DNA of 64,000 bases from Hyphomicrobiales bacterium (lineage in GTDB: Bacteria > Pseudomonadota > Alphaproteobacteria > Rhizobiales > Beijerinckiaceae): NCBI GenBank assembly GCA_930633495.1, contig CAKNFJ010000001.1:4859001-4923000 (forward strand), read 5' to 3'. Positions 8,704 through 17,392 of the stretch are shown piece by piece; position 1 is the first letter of the stretch, and every line of letters starts with the position of its first letter. The translations under genes were made by a program, and so were the position numbers. Below the pieces are notes generated by a model, which searched no databases, was not told the origin of the DNA, and was given only the letters and a program-made list of their open reading frames with translations.

Positions 8704-10683
8704 TCACGATGCGGTGGGCGATGTTGTCCGCGATGGGAACTCTGGGCGCACTGAGGTCGGAGGATCGGGCTGGCGTTGAACGGGAGCACTCCCATCACCA
8801 CCGCGTATCCCGTCCGACAGGAGGCGCAGACCGTTCAGCACGACCAGAACGGTACCGCCCTCATGCCCGATCACCGCGAGCGGAAGCGGCAGATCGAAGA
8901 ACAGGCCGCCGGTCACCAGCACCAGCATGGCGCCGATCGCGACGACGAGGTTCTGCCGGATGATCGCAGCTGTCCGGCGTGCCAGACGGTGCGCATCGGC
9001 CAGCTTCTTCATGTCTTCTGACAGCAGGGCGACGTCGGCGGCCTGCAGTGCGACGTCCGATCCCGCTGCCCCCATCGCGATACCGACATCGGCACGAGCC
9101 AATGCGGCGGCATCGTTGACGCCATCGCCGACGAACGCGACCTTGCCATCACGCGCGAGGTCGCCGACCTGGAGCACCTTGTCCTGCGGCAGCATCTCGG
9201 CATGAACCTCATCGGGAGCAAGGCCAAGTTCCGCACCAATGCGCAAGGCCACCGGCCTGCGGTCACCTGTCATCATGACGATGCGGTTGACGCCTCCGGC
9301 GCGAAGCGCAGCCAGCGCCGGAGCAGAACTGGCTCTCGCTTCGTCCGCGACGCTGACGGCACCCAGAACAGTCGCGCCGCGCCCGAGGTAAACCACGGTC
9401 TGGGAACTGTCGGCGAGTTCACGGAATGCGGGATCATCGACGGAAGCGCCCATCTCCGCGACGAGGTGGGCGTTCCCGGCCCATATCGGGCCAAACACGT
9501 CGTGGCCAATGATACCGGCGCTCGGGCGGGAGCTGACGTCCACGACCTTCGCTGGCTCGATGCCGTTCGCAACAGCCTCCCGGCGGATGGCCGCCGCGAC
9601 ATGATGCTCCGAATGGGCTTCCAGCCCAGCCAGAAGTGAGAGAAAGCGGCGCTCCTCTCCGTCCAGGGCAATGACGCACGTCACTGCCGCACGGCCATTG
9701 GTCAAGGTTCCAGTCTTGTCGAAGGCAAAGGTTTCCACTGCGGCAAGGGTTTCGAGCGCGCCGCCCCCTTTGAACAGTACGCCGCCGCGTGCCGCGGCGG
9801 AGAGGGCCGACAGGATCGCGGCGGGAACCGATATGACGATCGCGCAGGGGCTGGCCGCGACCAGAAGCGTCGCGGCCCTGTAAAGGGCCTGCTCCCAGTC
9901 CCGGCCAAGCCAATAGAAGGCCGCGAAGGCGAGACCGGCTCCCAGCAGGACAGCGATGGTATAACGCTGGCCGAACCATGCGCTGAAGCGCTCGGACGGC
10001 GCCTTCGCTTCCTGAGCCTCGGTCACGAGCCGGATCATGCGTGCGATCGTGCTGTCGCCGACGGTCCGGGTGACGGTCACGTCCAGGACCCCGTCGAGAT
10101 TGACGGTGGCCTCGAAGACCTGCTGTCCAGGCTCCTTGGAGACTGGCATGGACTCGCCGGTGATATTGGCCTCGTCGATGCCGCCGCGGCCATGCAGGAT
10201 CACGCCGTCAGTCGGCACGCGGGCACCTGGACGCAGCACCACCACGTCTCCGACGACAAGTTTGGAAGCGGGAACCTCGGCGACCGTGCCGTCCTCGCCT
10301 TTGCGGAAAGCCGTCTCCGGGCGTAGCGCCATCAGGGCCTCGACGGCACGGCGTGCACGCCCCAAAGCCTGATGTTCAAGCGTGGTCGAAATGCTGAAAA
10401 GCGTCAGTAGCACGGCGCCCTCGAACGGCGCTCCAACGGCGGCAGCAGCTATGGCTGCGACCACCATCAGCAGGTCGATGTCGAGGACGTGCTCGCGCCA
10501 CAGCGCAGACAGAGCACTCCAGGCCGCCGGGATACCGCCGGCAGCATAAACCAATACAAGGCCGGGCCATCTCAGAGCGGAGATCCCTTCGGCCGGCGGC
10601 CAGGTCCCAATGACCGCCAGGATCATTCCCAGGACCGCCAGGCCCGACATGACAGTCTCGAAATCGAACGACAGACGTTTCAT
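8704..10683 (-). CDS. P1B-4-type heavy-metal transporting ATPase (CoaT/CtpD-like)
   Basis: A 659-residue inner-membrane metal efflux ATPase. Motifs: TGES actuator loop, DKTGTLTN phosphorylation site, TGDRRP, and GDGVNDAAALA hinge. The transport site is SPC in TM4 (VAASPCAIVISV) with HEGGT in the following pair of helices, a combination diagnostic of the P1B-4 group (Co, Ni, Fe or Zn export) rather than the CPC copper pumps. There is no N-terminal heavy-metal-associated domain. ATG 10683 begins MKRLSFDFE; the longer upstream frame is a shadow of the VIT1-like gene, whose stop is 2 nt away. Likely role: Fe/Co efflux. Confidence 0.9.
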   Translation of the reverse strand: MKRLSFDFETVMSGLAVLGMILAVIGTWPPAEGISALRWPGLVLVYAAGGIPAAWSALSALWREHVLDIDLLMVVAAIAAAAVGAPFEGAVLLTLFSISTTLEHQALGRARRAVEALMALRPETAFRKGEDGTVAEVPASKLVVGDVVVLRPGARVPTDGVILHGRGGIDEANITGESMPVSKEPGQQVFEATVNLDGVLDVTVTRTVGDSTIARMIRLVTEAQEAKAPSERFSAWFGQRYTIAVLLGAGLAFAAFYWLGRDWEQALYRAATLLVAASPCAIVISVPAAILSALSAAARGGVLFKGGGALETLAAVETFAFDKTGTLTNGRAAVTCVIALDGEERRFLSLLAGLEAHSEHHVAAAIRREAVANGIEPAKVVDVSSRPSAGIIGHDVFGPIWAGNAHLVAEMGASVDDPAFRELADSSQTVVYLGRGATVLGAVSVADEARASSAPALAALRAGGVNRIVMMTGDRRPVALRIGAELGLAPDEVHAEMLPQDKVLQVGDLARDGKVAFVGDGVNDAAALARADVGIAMGAAGSDVALQAADVALLSEDMKKLADAHRLARRTAAIIRQNLVVAIGAMLVLVTGGLFFDLPLPLAVIGHEGGTVLVVLNGLRLLSDGIRGGDGSAPVQRQPDPPTSVRPEFPSRTTSPTAS

Positions 10684-10685
10684 CG

Positions 10686-11381
10686 TCACACCGCCCGGCC
10701 AATGAGGGAGCCGATGATCGCGGTCGAGGCCATCGCGACGGCGCCCCAGAACACCACCCGGACGGTGGGCTTCCAGATGCTGGCGCCGCCAGCCCGGGCA
10801 CCGACCGCGCCAAGCACCGCAAGGCCGATGAGGCAGGCAATGGATACGGTCCATGCCGCTGCCCCAGCGGGAGCAAGCAGGGCGACGATCAGTGGCAGAG
10901 CAGCACCGGCCGCGAACGTCACCGCGGAGGTGAATGCTGCCTGGACAGGCCGCGCCATCACATGGCTCGCAAGTCCGAGTTCGTCCCGTGCATGGGCTTC
11001 GAACGCACCCTTCGCCGTCATCTGTGCGGCCACTTGACGAGCCAGTTCCGGAGCCACTCCGCGCTGTTCATAGATCGCGGCGAGCTCGGCCAGTTCAGCC
11101 TCGGGCTGCGTCGCCAGTTCATGACGCTCGCGCGCCATGTCGGCTTCCTCAGTGTCGGCCTGCGAGCTGACCGACACATATTCGCCCGCCGCCATCGACA
11201 TCGCCCCGGCCACGAGTCCCGCGACGCCGGCAACGAGGATTTCATGCGCCGCCGCAGTGGCGGCGGCGACACCCACGATCAAGCTCGATGTCGAGATCAG
11301 CCCGTCATTGGCACCGAGCACAGCCGCCCGAAGCCAGCCTATGCGCTCGATGAGATGGTTTTCCTTGTGAAGGGCGCGCAT
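10686..11381 (-). CDS. VIT1/CCC1-family Fe/Mn transporter
   Basis: About 231 residues with the VIT1 pattern: GWLRAAVLGANDGLISTSSL opening the first membrane helix, GLVAGAMSMAAGEYVSVSSQ in the second, a cytoplasmic Glu-rich metal-binding stretch (ADTEEADMARERHEL), and three C-terminal helices. The family moves Fe2+ or Mn2+ across membranes. ATG 11381 (MRALHKENH) matches the family start. The stop lies 2 nt before the P1B-4 ATPase start, so the two form one operon, which supports iron or a related divalent metal as the ATPase cargo. The 239 nt upstream, shared with the phasin gene, should hold divergent promoters. Confidence 0.87.
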   Translation of the reverse strand: MRALHKENHLIERIGWLRAAVLGANDGLISTSSLIVGVAAATAAAHEILVAGVAGLVAGAMSMAAGEYVSVSSQADTEEADMARERHELATQPEAELAELAAIYEQRGVAPELARQVAAQMTAKGAFEAHARDELGLASHVMARPVQAAFTSAVTFAAGAALPLIVALLAPAGAAAWTVSIACLIGLAVLGAVGARAGGASIWKPTVRVVFWGAVAMASTAIIGSLIGRAV

Positions 11382-11620
11382 GGGCAGAGCTTTCGAACAG
11401 GCGTTGCAGGATTCAGCGATCATGCTTGGTCGGCGAAGGTGCCGGTTCGAGAAAACCCGCCCGTCACCTGGCAAGCAGGCGTCGATCAATCCATAAATTG
11501 GAATAATTCTAAACTAAACAAGAGGCGAGGGATTTGCGCTGTGTCAAAGACCGGACTGCCGCATTCGTGGAAGCTCCCCCCATCGCGGTCCAGCCGGCCG
11601 AAGCAATTCAGGAGGCTCAA

Positions 11621-12022
11621 ATGCCCACGACAAAGTCTGGCTCCGACGCTTTCGCAGCGGATCGGATCATGCCCGCAGTCAACGTTGAGGAAGGCATCGA
11701 GCTCATTAAAGCACAGCTCGCCTCGGCAAGCGTACTGCCCCAGAAAATCTGGGAGACACAGTTCGCGATGGCTTCAGAAATCCTGACCTTCATGGGGCGA
11801 CGCATGCAAGCCCAGGCAGAGTTCTGTGCTAGGCTCGGCCACTGCACGGAGTTCGGCGAGGCAGTCGGTGTCCAACAGGATTTTGCCAGAGGTGTTGGCG
11901 GGGCCTATGCCGACGAGGCCGGGAAACTGTCGACGCTCGCCCGCAAGAACATGGATGCCTGGACCGGAGCCAGCGCCCAATACGTGTCGAACCTGACGGC
12001 CCTCCAAAAGAAGGCGGCCTGA
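11621..12022 (+). CDS. Phasin family protein
   Basis: A 133-residue soluble, mainly helical protein with the phasin pattern: hydrophobic helix AFAADRIMPAV, an Ala-rich amphipathic region, and the C-terminal MDAWTGASAQYVSNLTALQKK. Phasins coat polyhydroxyalkanoate granules. The ATG is fixed by a strong AGGAGG seven nt upstream; an earlier TTG-type start would add 29 non-conserved residues. It faces a minus-strand phosphotransacetylase/acetate kinase/PHA synthase cluster, which fits a granule-associated role. Confidence 0.75.
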   Translation: MPTTKSGSDAFAADRIMPAVNVEEGIELIKAQLASASVLPQKIWETQFAMASEILTFMGRRMQAQAEFCARLGHCTEFGEAVGVQQDFARGVGGAYADEAGKLSTLARKNMDAWTGASAQYVSNLTALQKKAA

Positions 12023-12072
12023 CAAGCTCCCAAGGCGGTCTTCCTGAGCTAGCGCCGACTGGCTCAGGCGGC

Positions 12073-13254
12073 TCATCCGTCGGGTTTCATCACCGCGAGC
12101 GCATCCTCGGCGATGACCGCTTCCTCGTCGGTCGGGATCACGAAAGCTGCGACACGAGCATCGGCCCGGTTGATCCGCGTCGCGTTGGCGGCATTGGCGG
12201 CCTCGTCGAGTTCGAGGCCAAGCCACCGCAGCCGTTCCGCTACCGCCGCGCGGATCGGCGGCTGATGCTCGCCGATGCCGGCCGTGAAGACGATCGCATC
12301 GAGCCCGCCGAGCGTCACCGCGAGCCGGCCGATTTCCCCCGCGATGCGGAAGCAGAACAGATCGAGCGCCTCGCGCGCCTCGGGCTTGTCGCTGTCGATG
12401 AGATCGCGGCTGTCGGCGCTGATGCCGGAAACGCCGAGCAGGCCGCTGCGGCGATAGAGCAGGTCCTCCAGTCGGCCGGCATCGTAGCCCTCCGCGAGCA
12501 GATGCAGCAGGACGCCGGGATCGAGCGCTCCGCAGCGCGTCGCCATCGGGATGCCGTCGAGCGCCGAGAAGCCCATCGAGGTATCGCGGCTGACGCCGCC
12601 TTCCAGCCCGCAGAGGCTCGCGCCGCTGCCGAGATGCGCGACCACGACGCGGCCCTTGGCGAGCACGGGCTCGCGCCGCGCCAGTTCCCCGGCGATGAAG
12701 CGATAGGACAGGCCGTGGAAGCCGTAACGCCTGATGCCCTGGTCGTGCATCGCGCGAGGAATGGCGAAGCGGCGCACGATATCGGCATGGGTACGGTGGA
12801 AAGCCGTGTCGAAGGATGCCGTCTGCGGCAGCTCGGGGCGCAAGCGGCGGATCGCGCGGATGAGCCCGAGCCCTTGCGGCTGATGGAGCGGCGCCAGCGG
12901 GACCAGCGCGTCGAGGGCTTCCAGCACGGCATCGTCGACCCGGACGGGGCCGGCGAAGCTGTCCCCGCCATGGACGATGCGATGGCCCATCGCGACGATG
13001 CTGCCGAGGTCGAAATGCCAGGAGAGCCGCCGGAAGGCCTCGCCCAGCACGCTGTCGAGGGGATCGCCGGGCTGCGCTTCGAGAGCGATGTCGAAGGTGT
13101 CGGGCCCTTCGATCAGCCGGAAGCGCAGGGGCGGCTCGCGGAAATCGATCACGCCCTTGCCGATCCGCTTCGGCCCGGCCTGCACCAGCGCGAACAGGCC
13201 GATCTTCACCGTCGAAGAGCCGGCGTTGAAGGTAACGAGAAGCCGCTCGCTCAT
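12073..13254 (-). CDS. ackA: Acetate kinase
   Basis: A 393-residue cytosolic kinase that interconverts acetyl phosphate plus ADP with acetate plus ATP (other short acyl groups possible). Signature regions: VTFNAGSSTVKIGLF at the N-terminus, GHRIVHGG, SFDTAFHRTHAD with the catalytic Asp and His, and HLGSGASLCGLEGG for nucleotide phosphates. The ATG at 13254 overlaps the stop of the upstream phosphotransacetylase (ATGA), so the two enzymes of the pathway are translationally coupled. The much longer same-frame extension upstream to 13935 is a shadow of that gene. Confidence 0.93.
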   Translation of the reverse strand: MSERLLVTFNAGSSTVKIGLFALVQAGPKRIGKGVIDFREPPLRFRLIEGPDTFDIALEAQPGDPLDSVLGEAFRRLSWHFDLGSIVAMGHRIVHGGDSFAGPVRVDDAVLEALDALVPLAPLHQPQGLGLIRAIRRLRPELPQTASFDTAFHRTHADIVRRFAIPRAMHDQGIRRYGFHGLSYRFIAGELARREPVLAKGRVVVAHLGSGASLCGLEGGVSRDTSMGFSALDGIPMATRCGALDPGVLLHLLAEGYDAGRLEDLLYRRSGLLGVSGISADSRDLIDSDKPEAREALDLFCFRIAGEIGRLAVTLGGLDAIVFTAGIGEHQPPIRAAVAERLRWLGLELDEAANAANATRINRADARVAAFVIPTDEEAVIAEDALAVMKPDG

Positions 13255-14654
13255 GCCGGCACCGTCAGGGGCCGGCGATGGGCGGCGACGAGCTTCGCCA
13301 GCGCGGCCGAGGCGATGCGCGTCTTCAGGGAATCGGCCCGGCTCGTCAGGATGATCGGCACGCGCGCGCCGAGCACGAGCCCGGCGGCATCTGCATTGGC
13401 GAAATAGATCAATTGCTTGGCCAGCATGTTGCCTGCCTCCAGATCGGGTACGAGCAGGATGTCGGCCTGTCCAGCGACCGGGGAGACGATGCCCTTGGTC
13501 CGCGCCGCCTCCGGGCTGATCGCGTTGTCGAAGGCGAGCGGACCGTCGACCTTCGCCCCCGTGATCTGGCCCCGCGCCGCCATCACGGTGAGCGCGGCGG
13601 CATCGAGCGTCGAGGGCATCCGGTCGTTGACGGTCTCGACCGCAGCGAGGACCGCCACCAGCGGCTCCTCCAACCCGAGCACATGCAGCATGTCGATCGC
13701 GTTCTGGCAGATGTCGCGCTTCTGCATCAGCGTCGGCTCGATATTGACCGCCGCATCCGTCACGATCAGCGGCTTGGCATAAGCCGGCAGGCTCATCGCA
13801 TAGACATGGCTGATGCGACGCTCCGTCTTCAGGCCCGAGCCTGGCGCGACGACCGCGCCCAGCAACTCGTCGGTATGGAGGCTGCCCTTGACCAGGGTCG
13901 CGACCCGGCCCGCCATGGCGAGTTCGACGGCGCACGCGGCGGCGGCATGGCTATGCGGGGCAGGTTCGATCGCGATCCCGTCGATCGCGACGCCGGCCTT
14001 CTCCGCGGCGGCCTGGATCTTGGCCTCCGGGCCGACGAGGATCGGCTGCAGCAGCCCTTCGTCGCGGACCTCGATTGCCGCGAGGATGGCTTCCGGCGAG
14101 CAGGGATGGACGATCGCGGCGCTCAGCGGCGGGAGGCCACGGGCTTGCGCCACGATGCTGTCATAGCGATCGGAATGTTTCAGCGTAATCTCGGGCAGGC
14201 GCAGGCGCGGCCAGGTCACGCGCTGGCCGGGTGCCATCACCGTCGCCGCACCGGACAGCACGGTCTCGCCGCGCTGGTTGGTGCAGGCGGTGTCCAGCAC
14301 GACGGTTCGCTTCGAGGTCTCCTTGCTCCGGACCGTGACGGTCGCCGTCACGGGGTCGCCGGGGGCGACCGGCTTCAGGAAGCGCAGATCCTGCCCGATA
14401 TAGATCGTGCCCGGGCCAGGCAGCTTCGTGCCGAGCACGACGGAAACCAGCGCCGCGGTCCACATTCCATGCGCGACGACATGCCCGAACGGATCGCTCG
14501 CCGCGAAGGCTGCGTCCAGATGGGCGGGATTGGCATCCCCGGAAACGGCGGCGAACAGCTCTATGTCATCGGGCCGGATGGCGCGGGCAAGCGAGGCGCT
14601 TTCGCCGATCGCGATCTCGTCAAAAGTTCGGTTCGTCAGAATTTCCTGATCCAC
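13251..14654 (-). CDS. MaoC domain - phosphate acetyl/butyryltransferase fusion
   Basis: A 467-residue bifunctional protein. Residues 1-150 are a MaoC-like hotdog (FAAVSGDANPAHLD, VAHGMWTAAL), the (R)-enoyl-CoA hydratase fold. Residues 160-467 are a phosphate acyltransferase domain ending with LADIL-type motifs (VPDLEAGNMLAKQLIYFANA). Such fusions convert acyl-CoA to acyl phosphate. With acetate kinase downstream (4-nt overlap) and PHA synthase 3 nt upstream, it could salvage acyl-CoA for ATP during fermentation or PHB turnover. Annotated elsewhere as bifunctional enoyl-CoA hydratase/phosphate acetyltransferase. Confidence 0.9.
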   Translation of the reverse strand: MDQEILTNRTFDEIAIGESASLARAIRPDDIELFAAVSGDANPAHLDAAFAASDPFGHVVAHGMWTAALVSVVLGTKLPGPGTIYIGQDLRFLKPVAPGDPVTATVTVRSKETSKRTVVLDTACTNQRGETVLSGAATVMAPGQRVTWPRLRLPEITLKHSDRYDSIVAQARGLPPLSAAIVHPCSPEAILAAIEVRDEGLLQPILVGPEAKIQAAAEKAGVAIDGIAIEPAPHSHAAAACAVELAMAGRVATLVKGSLHTDELLGAVVAPGSGLKTERRISHVYAMSLPAYAKPLIVTDAAVNIEPTLMQKRDICQNAIDMLHVLGLEEPLVAVLAAVETVNDRMPSTLDAAALTVMAARGQITGAKVDGPLAFDNAISPEAARTKGIVSPVAGQADILLVPDLEAGNMLAKQLIYFANADAAGLVLGARVPIILTSRADSLKTRIASAALAKLVAAHRRPLTVPA

Positions 14655-14657
14655 GGC

Positions 14658-16457
14658 TCACCTTTGCAGCACATAGGTTCCGGGCGCATCGCAGAGCGGC
14701 TCGCGGCCGCTTCCTGCATCGCCAAACCCGGGCGGCGCGATCCGCTCGGGCGAGGATAGACCGCCGAGCCATTCCGTCCAGGCCGGCCACCACGAACCTT
14801 CGCGTGTCCGGGCCGTGGCGAACCATTCGTCGGGGCCGAGGCAGATGTCGGCATGCTGCTTGCGCATGATCCGATAATGACGTCCGGGATGGCCCGGCTC
14901 GCTGACGATGCCGGCGTTGTGTCCGCCGCTGGTCAGCACGAAGGTCAGGTCGGCATCGGTCAGCAAGTGCAGCTTATGGACCGAACGCCACGGCGCCACA
15001 TGGTCAGCCTCGGTCGCCACGCCGAAGATCGGGGTGCGGATGTTCTGGAGCGCCGCCGGTCGTCCCTCCACCATGAAGCGGCCGCTCGCCAGGTCGTTGT
15101 CGAGATAGAGGCTGCGCAGATAGTCCGCATGCATGCGGTAGGGCATGCGCGTGGAATCCGCATTCCACGCCATGAGGTCGAACATCGGGGAGCGCTCGCC
15201 CATCATGTAGTCATGCACCAGCCGCGACCAGATCAGGTCGTTGGAGCGCAGGAGCTGGAAAGCGCCGGCCATCTGGTCCGCCGAGAGATAGCCGCGGTTC
15301 CACATCATGCTGTCGAGCACGCGAAGCTGGCTCGCATCGATGAACAATGCGAGCTCGCCGGGCTCGCTGAAGTCGGTCTGTGCAGCGAGGAAGGTCAGCG
15401 AAGCCAGCCGTTCGTCTCCGTCACGCGCCATGGCCGCTGCTGCGATGGCGAGCAGCGTGCCGCCCAGGCAGTAACCGGCGACATGGACCTTGCGGCCGGG
15501 CAGGGCGGACGTGATCGTGTCGAGCGCGGTCATCAGGCCGCCGCGGCGATAATCCTCCAGGGAGAGATCGCGGTCGTCGGCCCCTGGGTTGCGCCAGGAA
15601 ACGCAGAAGACCGTGTACCCCTCGCCGACGAGGTAGCGCACCAGCGAATTCTCCGGCGACAGGTCGAGGATGTAATATTTCATGATCCAGGCCGGCACGA
15701 TCAGGATCGGCTCGGCATGGACGCTCGGCGTCGACGGCGCGTATTGGATCAGCTCGATCAGGTGGTTGCGGAAGACGACCTTCCCCGGCGTCGCAGCCAC
15801 GTCCCGGCCGATGACGAAGCGTTCGGCGCCGACCGGAGGCTGGCCGGCGACCTGCCGTTGCAGGTCTTCGATCCAGTTCTTCCAGCCCTCGATGAAATTG
15901 GCGCCTCCCGTTTCGCGAGCACGCTCGATCACCTCCGGGTTGGTGAACGGGTTGTTCGACGGCGAGAAGGCGTCGAGGATTTGGCGCGCGACGAAGGAGA
16001 CGACCTCCTCGTGATGGCGCGCGACGCCCGGCACCTCATGGGTGACATTGTGCCACCATTGCTGATTGAGCAGGAAGGCCTGCGCCATGAGGTTGAAAGG
16101 CGGCGTGCGCCATTCCGGCGCGGCAAAGCGGCGATCGCCGGGAAGAGGCTCGATGCAGGGAGCTGCATCCGGCGCCGAAAGGCCGGATATGGCATGTGCT
16201 CCCAAACGGCTCGCCTTGCGCACGGCCTTGCCGGCGAGTTCGAGCTGTTTGCCGGGTGCCCCGGCCAGATGAATCGCCCAGTCGAGATAGGCCAGCATCA
16301 GGGATGTCGGCGACAGCCCGCCGGTGAACTTTGCGCTCGTCGCTTCGCGCATGCGGTCGATCGCCGAGAACGCCTCCTCCCCGAACCTGTGATCCTGGCC
16401 CGACTGTAGTTGCCGATCGGTCTTTCCGGTGAGGCTGGATTGCGGCGCGGAGTCCAT
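14658..16457 (-). CDS. phaC: Class I poly(3-hydroxyalkanoate) synthase
   Basis: A roughly 599-residue PHA polymerase. The lipase-like box GYCLGG carries the nucleophile Cys; the remaining triad is the Asp in TEADHVAPW and the His in SGGHNAGIVS. The N-terminal domain (FSAIDRMREATSAKFTGG, then WTGNPNP-like FNLMAQAFLLNQQWW) is that of poly-beta-hydroxybutyrate polymerase. The frame is open to a TTG at 16526, but ATG 16457 with a purine-rich GGGAAAAGGG upstream is preferred, placing a candidate FNR/FixK box at a promoter-like distance. First gene of phaC-pta-ackA, suggesting storage linked to low oxygen. Confidence 0.9.
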   Translation of the reverse strand: MDSAPQSSLTGKTDRQLQSGQDHRFGEEAFSAIDRMREATSAKFTGGLSPTSLMLAYLDWAIHLAGAPGKQLELAGKAVRKASRLGAHAISGLSAPDAAPCIEPLPGDRRFAAPEWRTPPFNLMAQAFLLNQQWWHNVTHEVPGVARHHEEVVSFVARQILDAFSPSNNPFTNPEVIERARETGGANFIEGWKNWIEDLQRQVAGQPPVGAERFVIGRDVAATPGKVVFRNHLIELIQYAPSTPSVHAEPILIVPAWIMKYYILDLSPENSLVRYLVGEGYTVFCVSWRNPGADDRDLSLEDYRRGGLMTALDTITSALPGRKVHVAGYCLGGTLLAIAAAAMARDGDERLASLTFLAAQTDFSEPGELALFIDASQLRVLDSMMWNRGYLSADQMAGAFQLLRSNDLIWSRLVHDYMMGERSPMFDLMAWNADSTRMPYRMHADYLRSLYLDNDLASGRFMVEGRPAALQNIRTPIFGVATEADHVAPWRSVHKLHLLTDADLTFVLTSGGHNAGIVSEPGHPGRHYRIMRKQHADICLGPDEWFATARTREGSWWPAWTEWLGGLSSPERIAPPGFGDAGSGREPLCDAPGTYVLQR

Positions 16458-16512
16458 GCCCTTTTCCCTATGATTGCCTTTCCCTGCATGCACCGAGAAC
16501 GTCTTGTCCTCC

Positions 16513-16526
16513 TTGAGGTCGATCAA
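16513..16526. promoter_or_regulatory. Candidate FNR/FixK box upstream of phaC
   Basis: TTGAGGTCGATCAA matches the anaerobox TTGAT-N4-ATCAA at 9 of 10 defined positions. Its centre is about 62 nt upstream of the preferred phaC ATG, so a start site 41.5 nt from the box would leave a leader of about 20 nt. Confidence 0.5.
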
Positions 16527-16571
16527 AGAGGATGTTGCACCGCAGCGCCACGCTTCCCAGCCAAACCGCCG

Positions 16572-16928
16572 TCAGCGTGGGGGAAGCGCCGCATAATAGG
16601 CTGCGAGCGCGGCGATCTCGGCGGTCGTCATCTCGCGCGCCATATAGCGCATCTCCTTATGAGGGCGCTTTCCGGAGCGAAACGCCATCATCTGCCTGTA
16701 GAGATAGCCCTCGTTCTGACCGGCGAGGTGAGGCACCTCCGTATCGCGGGCGATGCCGTCCTCGCCATGGCAAGCGGCGCATTGTTCGATGAGAGGCCGT
16801 TTCGGTTCGGCGAATGCCGGGCTTGTCAGCATCGCGCCTATCAAAAAAGCTGCACGCAGGATCACGATCGGCACCTTGCTTGCGATTGAGCTGCTATGAA
16901 CGCCGTATCGCTCCCGTTTAGAAGCCAT
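16572..16928 (-). CDS. Class I c-type cytochrome, periplasmic
   Basis: A small exported cytochrome with signal sequence ILRAAFLIGAMLTSPAFA, one haem motif CAACH followed by GEDGIA, and a candidate axial Met in EMRYMAREMT. It resembles the cytochrome c553/c4-type domain used as electron carrier. The start is uncertain: ATG 16928 gives 118 residues with a long hydrophilic leader before the signal, whereas a GTG at 16874 gives a compact signal peptide and would suit the candidate anaerobox at 16943-16956. It stands alone upstream of phaC on the same strand. Confidence 0.75.
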   Translation of the reverse strand: MASKRERYGVHSSSIASKVPIVILRAAFLIGAMLTSPAFAEPKRPLIEQCAACHGEDGIARDTEVPHLAGQNEGYLYRQMMAFRSGKRPHKEMRYMAREMTTAEIAALAAYYAALPPR

Positions 16929-16942
16929 ATTGGCGCGCCGCT

Positions 16943-16956
16943 TTGCGGTCGCTCAA
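16943..16956. promoter_or_regulatory. Candidate FNR/NnrR-type box upstream of cytochrome c
   Basis: TTGCGGTCGCTCAA fits TTGCG-N4-CGCAA with one mismatch. It is only 15 nt from the longest start codon of the cytochrome gene, so it can act as an activator site only if translation begins at the internal GTG (16874). Confidence 0.35.
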
Positions 16957-17372
16957 TTCGCGATGAGGTGATGCGACAGGGCTCATCTCAGCCGACGCAT
17001 CCGAACCTCCAGCGCCTTCACTCGCGCTTAAGCCTCGAACTGGGTCTGGAAGCCTCAGGATATCCACCGGTGAGCTCCTGCCGTTACCTGCTCCAGACAG
17101 CCGCGCATACTCTGGCGGATCGTAGTCAGCAAAATGCCGATGCCCCGCCACGGGAGCGGATTCTGACGATCGCCAATGGGGAAGGGTAAGCTCCTGAATT
17201 TTCGATAATTTCTCAGATGTCGCGCTCGACGAGACATTGATCGGCACTGCGAACGTTGGGAAATCCGACGTCTGCGAAAGGCATGATGCCGAAGTTTCTA
17301 TCCCAATCAGCCGGACGTGGCGGGCCAAAAACCTGTAGCTGTAAGAAGCATGATTGTCGCTACGTTACAGCT
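16957..17372. other. Intergenic region without a recognisable gene
   Basis: About 420 nt between the divergent cytochrome c and LuxR-type regulator genes. Short frames here have no family resemblance, no good ribosome-binding sites and no repeats that I can detect. Confidence 0.5.
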
Positions 17373-17389
17373 GGGGCAATTTAAGCCCC
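17373..17389 (+). promoter_or_regulatory. Hairpin abutting the start of the LuxR-type regulator
   Basis: GGGGC-AATTTAA-GCCCC is a perfect 5-bp stem with a 7-nt A/T loop, ending 3 nt before ATG 17393. It occupies the position of the ribosome-binding site, so it may limit or regulate initiation. Confidence 0.4.
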
Positions 17390-17392
17390 GTC

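Noticed and set aside
12073..13935. A 620-codon acetate kinase with a long N-terminal extension
   Set aside because: The extension is Arg/Gly-rich shadow of the phosphotransacetylase; ATG 13254 gives a normal 393-residue enzyme.
14853..16409. Plus-strand 518-codon frame opposite phaC
   Set aside because: Antisense shadow; the opposite strand has all PHA synthase motifs and the catalytic triad.
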